NCBI GenBank assembly: GCA_001801485.1
Contig: MGXV01000019.1
Coordinates: 1 to 31,104 of the forward strand
Source: Gammaproteobacteria bacterium RIFCSPHIGHO2_12_FULL_37_14
GTDB lineage: Bacteria; Pseudomonadota; Gammaproteobacteria; DSM-16500
DNA: 31,104 nt
Direction of reading: 5' to 3'
Shown here: positions 25,980-31,104 of the stretch, one piece after another
Layout: every line of letters starts with the position of its first letter
How positions within the stretch are numbered: the stretch's first letter is position 1
The notes under the pieces: generated by a model
Told to the model about the DNA's origin: nothing
What the model saw: only the letters and a program-made list of their open reading frames with translations
The model's database searches: none
Made by a program: the position numbers and the translations under genes

Positions 25980-27176
25980 GTGAAAAAAAACGATTTTCTA
26001 AATTCACTCACGCATGAATTGCAACAACTGAAAGAAACTGGATTATACAAACATGAACGCGTTATCACTTCTCCACAACAAGCTATCATTCGCTTGCAAA
26101 ATGGGTCTGACGTTATTAATCTCTGTGCAAATAATTATTTAGGATTGGCTGATCACCCTACTTTAATTGAAGCAGCAAAAAAAGCCTTAGATCAATACGG
26201 CTATGGTATGTCATCAGTGCGTTTTATTTGTGGTACACAATCCATTCATAAACAGTTAGAAGAACGAATCAGTCAATTTCTTACGATGGAAGATACGATT
26301 CTGTATTCTTCTTGTTTTGATGCAAATGGCGGTTTATTTGAAACGATTCTGACTGAAAATGATGCCGTGATTAGTGATGCATTAAATCATGCCAGCATTA
26401 TTGATGGTGTCCGTTTATGCAAAGCCAAACGTTGGCGCTACCAGAATAATGACATGAATGACTTAGAAGCCAAATTAAAAGAAGCTGAGCATTGCCGCAT
26501 CAAGCTTATCGCTACCGATGGCGTGTTTTCGATGGATGGCATTCTCGCTAATCTCCCTGCCATTTGTGATCTTGCTGAAAAATATCATGCTTTAGTGATG
26601 GTAGACGATTCACATGCTGTTGGTTTTATGGGAGCGCATGGTCGCGGCACACCTGAATATCATCAAGTCATGGAACGCATTGATATTATCACTGGTACAT
26701 TAGGCAAAGCATTAGGCGGTGCATCCGGCGGTTACACAAGTGGGCGAAAAGAAATTATCGCCTGGTTACGACAACGTTCACGTCCCTATCTTTTTTCCAA
26801 TACTCTAGCACCGGTAATAGCAGCTACCTCCATTAAAGTACTGGAGATGTTAGAAGAAAATCAACAGCTCATGCAACGAGTACACGATAACAGTATGTAT
26901 TTTCGCAAAGGCATGGAACAATTGGGTTTCAAATTGGTTCCTGGCTGTCATCCTATTATTCCTGTTATGTTAGGCGATGCCAAACTAGCAAGCGCCATGG
27001 CAGACAATATGCTACAAGAAGGTGTATATGTCATTAGTTTTTCCTATCCTGTTGTTCCACAAAATCAAGCGCGCATCCGTACACAAATGTCCGCGGGGCA
27101 TGAGAAAAAACATTTAGATCACGCGATTGCTGCTTTTGCTAAGATAGGACGTCAATTAGCTGTGATTCAATCCTGA
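25980..27176 (+). CDS. kbl: 2-amino-3-ketobutyrate CoA ligase (glycine C-acetyltransferase)
   Basis: Kbl cleaves 2-amino-3-ketobutyrate with CoA to glycine and acetyl-CoA. It is a PLP enzyme of the alpha-oxoamine synthase family, 398 residues, the same as E. coli. It starts with GTG at 25980, with GGAG about seven bases upstream. [10 protein letters not shown] (51-60), [17 protein letters not shown] (208-224) and the PLP lysine Lys243 in [15 protein letters not shown] are clear. It is followed after 33 bases by tdh, whose product is its substrate. Confidence 0.97.
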   Translation: MKKNDFLNSLTHELQQLKETGLYKHERVITSPQQAIIRLQNGSDVINLCANNYLGLADHPTLIEAAKKALDQYGYGMSSVRFICGTQSIHKQLEERISQFLTMEDTILYSSCFDANGGLFETILTENDAVISDALNHASIIDGVRLCKAKRWRYQNNDMNDLEAKLKEAEHCRIKLIATDGVFSMDGILANLPAICDLAEKYHALVMVDDSHAVGFMGAHGRGTPEYHQVMERIDIITGTLGKALGGASGGYTSGRKEIIAWLRQRSRPYLFSNTLAPVIAATSIKVLEMLEENQQLMQRVHDNSMYFRKGMEQLGFKLVPGCHPIIPVMLGDAKLASAMADNMLQEGVYVISFSYPVVPQNQARIRTQMSAGHEKKHLDHAIAAFAKIGRQLAVIQS

Positions 27177-27209
27177 TGAAACGATAAAATTTTATTAAAA
27201 AGAGTACTT

Positions 27210-28241
27210 ATGAAAGCACTAGTAAAGACAAAAGCCGCTATCGGAATTGCATTACAAGAAGTTCCTATCCCAATGATTGGCCCAAATGATGTTCTGATTA
27301 AAATCAAAAAAACCGCTGTTTGTGGCACCGATATTCATATTTACAATTGGGATGATTGGGCGCAACAGCATATTCATGTACCGTTGGTCGTTGGTCATGA
27401 ATTTGTTGGAGAAATTGTAGAAATAGGCAAAGAAGTGTCTAATTTTTTTAAAATTGGCAATCGAGTTTCTGGCGAGGGGCATATTGCGTGCGGACATTGC
27501 CGCAATTGTCGTGCTGGTCGTTCTCATCTTTGTCGTAGCAATATCAGTGTCGGTGTCACACGCGACGGTTGCTTTGCTGAATACCTGAGTCTTCCTGCAA
27601 GCAATGTGTATGCCATACCAACTTCTATTTCTGATCAACAAGCTGCTATTCTTGATCCGCTCGGCAATGCGACTCATACTGCGCTTTCCTTTAATTTAGT
27701 CGGTGAAGATGTATTAATTACTGGCGCAGGACCCGTTGGGCTAATGGCAGCCGCCGTTGCAAAACATGCTGGCGCGCGTTTTGTAGTCATCACTGATATC
27801 AATGAATATCGCTTAAAACTTGCCGAAAAAATGGGGGTAACCTTAGCGGTCGACACACGCAAAACATCACTGAAACAAGTCATGTTGCAATTAAATATGA
27901 AAGAAGGATTTGATGTGGGATTAGAAATGTCCGGCAACCCAAATGCATTTAACGACATGATCAAACATATGAATCATGCCGGAAAAATTGCTCTGCTTGG
28001 TTTCTTACCTCATCAAACTCAAATTGATTGGAGCCAAGTAATTATGAAAGGCCTGATCATCAAAGGTATTTATGGAAGAGAAATGTTTGATACCTGGTAC
28101 AAAATGATTACCATGTTGCAAAGTGGTTTGAATATTGCGCCTGTTATCACACATGAGTTTTCAGCAAGCGATTATCAGCAAGCATTTGACATGATGCGAT
28201 CAGGCGAGTCAGGCAAAGTGATTTTAGATTGGGAAAAATAA
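27210..28241 (+). CDS. tdh: L-threonine 3-dehydrogenase
   Basis: Tdh oxidises L-threonine with NAD+ to 2-amino-3-ketobutyrate. The 343-residue protein is a zinc medium-chain dehydrogenase. The catalytic zinc site has Cys38 in AVCGTD and His63-Glu64 in GHEFVGE. The structural zinc site has [15 protein letters not shown] (Cys94, 97, 100, 108). The NAD-binding loop is GAGPVG (172-177). With kbl it forms the threonine-to-glycine route. AAAGAG lies before the ATG. Confidence 0.98.
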   Translation: MKALVKTKAAIGIALQEVPIPMIGPNDVLIKIKKTAVCGTDIHIYNWDDWAQQHIHVPLVVGHEFVGEIVEIGKEVSNFFKIGNRVSGEGHIACGHCRNCRAGRSHLCRSNISVGVTRDGCFAEYLSLPASNVYAIPTSISDQQAAILDPLGNATHTALSFNLVGEDVLITGAGPVGLMAAAVAKHAGARFVVITDINEYRLKLAEKMGVTLAVDTRKTSLKQVMLQLNMKEGFDVGLEMSGNPNAFNDMIKHMNHAGKIALLGFLPHQTQIDWSQVIMKGLIIKGIYGREMFDTWYKMITMLQSGLNIAPVITHEFSASDYQQAFDMMRSGESGKVILDWEK

Positions 28242-28248
28242 TTCATTT

Positions 28249-28387
28249 AGCGTAACTCCCCACGGTTGTCCTGAGGAGCGTCCTGAGCGTTTTTTGCGAA
28301 GGATCAGCGACGAAGCGTAACTCTCTCCCCAGGGTTGTCATCCTGAGGAGCGTCCTGAGCGTTTTTTGCGAAGGATCAGCGACGAAG
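28249..28387. repeat. Direct repeat with a 45-base perfect core, two copies
   Basis: The two copies lie at about 28249-28313 and 28314-28387. Within them 28271-28315 and 28343-28387 are identical over 45 bases, 72 bases apart; the core begins CTGAGGAGCGTCCTGAGCG. Both copies are preceded by AGCGTAACTC. The second copy contains a CA-TC step (GTCATCCTGAG) that the first has lost (GTCCTGAG). This is non-coding; an open frame across it is an artefact of the repeat. Confidence 0.92.
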
Positions 28388-28443
28388 GATCTCTTTAAAA
28401 AAAACGAGATCCTTCGCACTAAAAAACAGTGCTCAGGATGACA
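28336..28443. mobile_element. Palindromic intergenic element of REP/MITE type
   Basis: The ends TGTCATCCTGAG (28336-28347) and CTCAGGATGACA (28432-28443) are perfect 12-base inverted repeats. Inside, CGAAGGATCTC (28383-28393) pairs with GAGATCCTTCG (28406-28416) around an A-rich loop. The CCTGAGCG-TTTTTTGCGA segment pairs imperfectly with TCGCAC-TAAAAAAC-GTGCTCAGG. The element fills the gap between tdh and a convergent unknown gene, where a fold-back RNA could also end transcription from both sides. Similar CCTGAG/GAAGGATC palindromes are, from memory, common in many bacterial genomes. No transposase is attached. Confidence 0.6.
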
Positions 28444-28453
28444 CGTATTAACG

Positions 28454-29719
28454 TTATTTAAGTTTTTTATGCGGATCCAATTTGGGATCCTCAAATAAAT
28501 TATCAAGATCATTTTTAACATGACTTGCAAACAAACCATGATGATTTTTTGAAAACGATGGTGTATCACCTAATTCTGTTGATTTGCTAGTTGTGGATTC
28601 TAAATTTAAAATATTAGACATATCCAATTGATTAATGTTAGTTAAGCTTGATGAATCTGAGAGCAATTCAATAACATTATGAGTCAGTTCTATTTTATCT
28701 TTACACTGAGAGATTTGATCTAAAAAATCATTTTTTTGTATCTCGAGCTCAGTATGTTTATTTTTACACTCTTTTTGTAAGTCGATCTTTTTAATCCTTT
28801 CAGCTTTATTTTCATTAATTTTTTCTATAAAACCAAGGTTCATATCAGCAAAGATCTGCTTGATCTGTGCTTCGCATTTTTCATAACAACTTAGTTTTTT
28901 CACCCGATCCGTATAAGCAATGCTTTCATTTTCAGAAGTATATTTCTGAAAGAAATTTCTTAATTGACTATCAATCTGCTTTTTAATTTCGAAAATTTCG
29001 TCTTGATCAATGTGATTGATATCAAAACTGGATTGCAATGTAGCTTCTTGTCTAGCTTTCACGATTGGAACAACGTCGATGTTTATCGTATCTGAGACAG
29101 AATTCAATAAATGACTAGCTGGCAAATTTAATTCTGAAACAAAACCAGTGAGCTGAATAGGCAGTATAGGTTTGGCAAGAATAGAATCGTAGTGTTTCAT
29201 GTATATATCTTTCATGTCCTTATCAATTCGTACAATTTCATTATCTAGATTGGTAATCTTTTCCCGATATTTTTGAATAAACTGATCTAGTTCATTTACT
29301 TTAATGCTTAATTGTTGAATTTTTTCTTGAAAAAATTGGGTTGCTTTTTCTAATTGCTTGACCAATTCGAAACGCTTGGCTTCAAATATGCGTTGCTCAT
29401 GATAAAGTTGATGAATAAAATGTCGAGTGGTTTCATCTATTTTATACTTATGAGTCAGCTCGAAAGTAAGCATATCATTATTTTCATTTTTAATTTTATT
29501 TAAAAAATAGTGTATCGTGGAAATAATGATATGCTCATACAAAGCTATATTTGCTTGAATGATCAAGTTTTCAATTTCACGACGCTTCTTTCCCGTATTT
29601 GTTTCTAATCCTGGAAAAATACGGTCAAGCATTTCATCCTTTAAAATTTCTAGATAGGAATTTGTTACGTCTAATTCATTTACTTCAAATTCTATTTTAT
29701 TGCGCTCATTCCCTCCCAT
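28454..29719 (-). CDS. Coiled-coil protein of unknown function
   Basis: I choose the ATG at 29719 (421 residues), with GAGGAG five bases upstream, over a GTG six bases earlier. The protein is hydrophilic, Lys/Glu/Asn/Ile-rich and has no signal peptide or membrane helix. Long heptad-like helices run about 100-182 and 245-355, separated by a segment around AKPILPIQLTGFVSELNLP (182-200). The C-terminal 65 residues are polar and Ser/Asp-rich, ending FEDPKLDPHKKLK. It stops eleven bases from the palindromic element. No family is recognised. It is divergent from the coiled-coil gene at 30042, and the two share the 322-base spacer. Candidate effector by composition only. Confidence 0.8.
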   Translation of the reverse strand: MGGNERNKIEFEVNELDVTNSYLEILKDEMLDRIFPGLETNTGKKRREIENLIIQANIALYEHIIISTIHYFLNKIKNENNDMLTFELTHKYKIDETTRHFIHQLYHEQRIFEAKRFELVKQLEKATQFFQEKIQQLSIKVNELDQFIQKYREKITNLDNEIVRIDKDMKDIYMKHYDSILAKPILPIQLTGFVSELNLPASHLLNSVSDTINIDVVPIVKARQEATLQSSFDINHIDQDEIFEIKKQIDSQLRNFFQKYTSENESIAYTDRVKKLSCYEKCEAQIKQIFADMNLGFIEKINENKAERIKKIDLQKECKNKHTELEIQKNDFLDQISQCKDKIELTHNVIELLSDSSSLTNINQLDMSNILNLESTTSKSTELGDTPSFSKNHHGLFASHVKNDLDNLFEDPKLDPHKKLK

Positions 29720-30041
29720 AACCACTCCTCTTGAATGATAAGTGACGGTGAAGGTAGAATCCTTAACGCTTAATTAAAAACACGTGTAGCATTAATCACT
29801 TACATGAAAATGCGATGCGAATCTTTTTTTATTTATTATTTTTTAAGTATAGGTCAATAAAATCAATTTGTGAGAATAGTGATGAAAAATGAAAGTCCCT
29901 TAAAAAATAAAAAAATCAATGGCTTGGCTGTCACTCAGTTGAATTACTAGTTAGGGGGCGGGTTCGATAGAGTTGTTTAAAAAAATAATTTTTGTTATGA
30001 TTGCCGACTTATTTCTAATTAAAATACATGATGAGGAAAAC
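29720..30041. other. Divergent spacer between two coiled-coil genes
   Basis: This 322-base, very AT-rich spacer must hold the promoters of both neighbours. It has many T- and A-runs but no clear promoter pair or dyad that I can defend. A TTG at 29973 extends the right-hand frame upstream and would add a hydrophobic leader, but it lacks a ribosome site. Confidence 0.4.
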
Positions 30042-30911
30042 ATGCAGCGATCAAATCCACAAATCTCTATTGAACAAATGATAAAAAACCTAAAGCTCAA
30101 CGTGGTCATTTCAAATGAAGCAGAATTCAAGACTGCTAACGAAGCCTATCACCAAAAAAAAATCGAGAAATTGGATCATGAAATAGAAATTGAAACCCGG
30201 TATAACCCATATTTTGAAAAACTTCTCGAACTTCAGAATGAATACATTCAAATTCACGAAAAAATTAAAGAAATTCTAAATAAGATGAATGAATTTGATC
30301 AAAAATCCTATCAACAATTAGCGGTCGAAATAAACAATAAACTTAATAAATGTATGGCTATGACTAAAGAATCTCAGCCAGAACCTAATGCTATACATGC
30401 TTTATTAAATCAAACGATTCAAGGCGAAGCAAAGCAGTTTATGAGTATCTTTAATAGTAAAATTAGATCTGAACCAGATTTTCCCGCAATACAAGATTGG
30501 GAAAACAAACTAAATGCTTATGCAACAACAATTAAAAAAATTCCAAACTCTAAATCAAAATTTGAATCTTCTCTATTAACAAATTGTCTTGAATCTATTA
30601 AGGAATTAGAGGAAAGTCTTGCACGAGATACACAAGCAATTAATCTAGTGAATGAATTGCGAGAAGGCGCAGCTAAAATTCAAAAGATAATAGAAATTAA
30701 TATGCGTACAACTGCCGGAATAATTAGAAACAAATTTCCTTTAGATGAAAGTAATTCGAATACAAACAAGGATGCACAACCAGTCAAGCAGCCCTATTCA
30801 CCAACCAGCTTTCAACCTACGCCACCTAAAACTCCTAATGTTCCTGCGGAATCATTAACAAAACAAACATCAACAATGGCCGTGAATGGGACACGCACTA
30901 GCAGAAAATAA
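30042..30911 (+). CDS. Coiled-coil protein with proline-rich tail, unknown function
   Basis: I choose the ATG at 30042 (289 residues) because GAGGA lies five to six bases upstream. A longer TTG start at 29973 or an ATG at 29997 would add a hydrophobic leader, MFKKIIFVMIADLFLIKI. With the chosen start the protein is cytosolic or secreted without a Sec signal. Helical, charged segments cover about 25-110 and 150-225. The tail (247-268) is Pro-rich with QPYSPTSF and QPTPPKTPNVP, and the end is basic (GTRTSRK). No family is recognised. The sequence does not align with the divergent coiled-coil neighbour beyond composition. Confidence 0.75.
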   Translation: MQRSNPQISIEQMIKNLKLNVVISNEAEFKTANEAYHQKKIEKLDHEIEIETRYNPYFEKLLELQNEYIQIHEKIKEILNKMNEFDQKSYQQLAVEINNKLNKCMAMTKESQPEPNAIHALLNQTIQGEAKQFMSIFNSKIRSEPDFPAIQDWENKLNAYATTIKKIPNSKSKFESSLLTNCLESIKELEESLARDTQAINLVNELREGAAKIQKIIEINMRTTAGIIRNKFPLDESNSNTNKDAQPVKQPYSPTSFQPTPPKTPNVPAESLTKQTSTMAVNGTRTSRK

Positions 30912-30974
30912 TGGAGGAAAGGGTTAATAACAGTTAACTTGAAGTCTATCTAAAGCTGTGTAAAACTACTCATC

Positions 30975-31104
30975 ATGAATAGATTAGTAACCATGGCAAA
31001 GCGGCTAAAATACTAGGTGTTTCCATTAGCACACTACGACGTTGGGAATTGGGCGATAAAATTCTTCCTGAATGAACAAATGGATTGCATCGTCGTTATG
31101 ATTT
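30975..31104 (+). pseudogene. Decayed MerR/IS607-type DNA-binding N-terminus, 3' end outside the window
   Basis: The frame from 30983 reads ISNHGKAAKILGVSISTLRR, then WELGDKILPE, a TGA stop at 31073-31075, then TNGLHRRYDF. This is the MerR-like helix-turn-helix plus the (T)xGxHRRY motif that starts IS607-family serine transposases/resolvases. In intact relatives the residue at the stop is usually Arg, so CGA to TGA is the simplest explanation. The nearest ATG (30975) is in another frame and an in-frame TAG lies at 30980-30982, so the start is also broken. If an IS607 element, tnpB would lie beyond the window. Confidence 0.75.

Noticed and set aside
28243..28569. Open frame of 108 codons across the repeat island
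   Set aside because: It consists of the repeat translated twice (a duplicated RFVADPSQKTLRTLLR), overlaps the coiled-coil gene in another frame and has no ribosome site.
29973..30041. Signal-like leader on the 30042 protein
   Set aside because: It depends on a TTG or an ATG without a ribosome site, while GAGGA sits before the ATG at 30042.

Overview
This is an AT-rich bacterial chromosome segment. Its housekeeping genes look gammaproteobacterial: lepA-lepB-rnc-era-recO-pdxJ, an SdhE/YgfX pair, cydABX with a CydX peptide, and an AcnA-type aconitase. It also carries several long, hydrophilic, coiled-coil or kinase-like proteins of the sort found in host-associated Legionellales (Legionella, Coxiella and relatives). 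The Legionellales placement is inference; no rRNA or secretion-system gene is present to prove it.

Layout. 1-804 (-): 5' part of a kinase-like protein that runs off the left edge. 1176-2540 (+): MFS transporter. 2537-6327 (-): cydA-cydB-cydX-hemF, cytochrome bd oxidase plus oxygen-dependent coproporphyrinogen oxidase. The 35-codon cydX was found by reading the gap between cydB and hemF. 6417-9089 (+): acnA, divergent from cydA. 9140-13861 (-): a 1573-residue protein of unknown family with a degenerate threefold internal repeat and a duplicated C-terminal module. 14014-15486 (-): a 490-residue membrane protein with perfect in-frame tandem repeats and an acidic C-terminus. 15577-24094 (-): a compact core run, in transcription order lepA-lepB-rnc-era-recO-pdxJ-gltX-cysS. 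24234-24900 (-): sdhE and a ygfX-like gene. 24958-28241 (+): small unknown gene, flavin oxidoreductase, kbl and tdh. 28249-28443: a repeat island with a 45-base perfect direct repeat and a large palindromic element. 28454-29719 (-) and 30042-30911 (+): two divergent coiled-coil proteins of unknown function. 30975-31104 (+): a decayed MerR/IS607-type DNA-binding remnant running off the right edge.

How the genes work together. CydABX is a high-affinity quinol oxidase that needs haem. HemF makes protoporphyrinogen precursor using O2 and overlaps cydX by 14 bases, so haem supply and oxidase may be coupled. AcnA belongs to the TCA cycle and SdhE flavinylates succinate dehydrogenase. Tdh and Kbl convert threonine to glycine plus acetyl-CoA. 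The lepA-to-cysS run joins translation, protein export, RNA processing, ribosome assembly, repair, vitamin B6 synthesis and tRNA charging. The five unassigned large proteins (1-804, 9140-13861, 14014-15486, 28454-29719, 30042-30911) are the accessory component. They are candidates for secreted or host-directed proteins, but the sequence alone does not prove secretion.

The points most worth a second look are the giant repeat protein, the tandem-repeat membrane protein, the kinase-like protein, an RNase III with Cys in place of a catalytic Asp, the palindromic repeat island, and a 19-bp hairpin between gltX and cysS.
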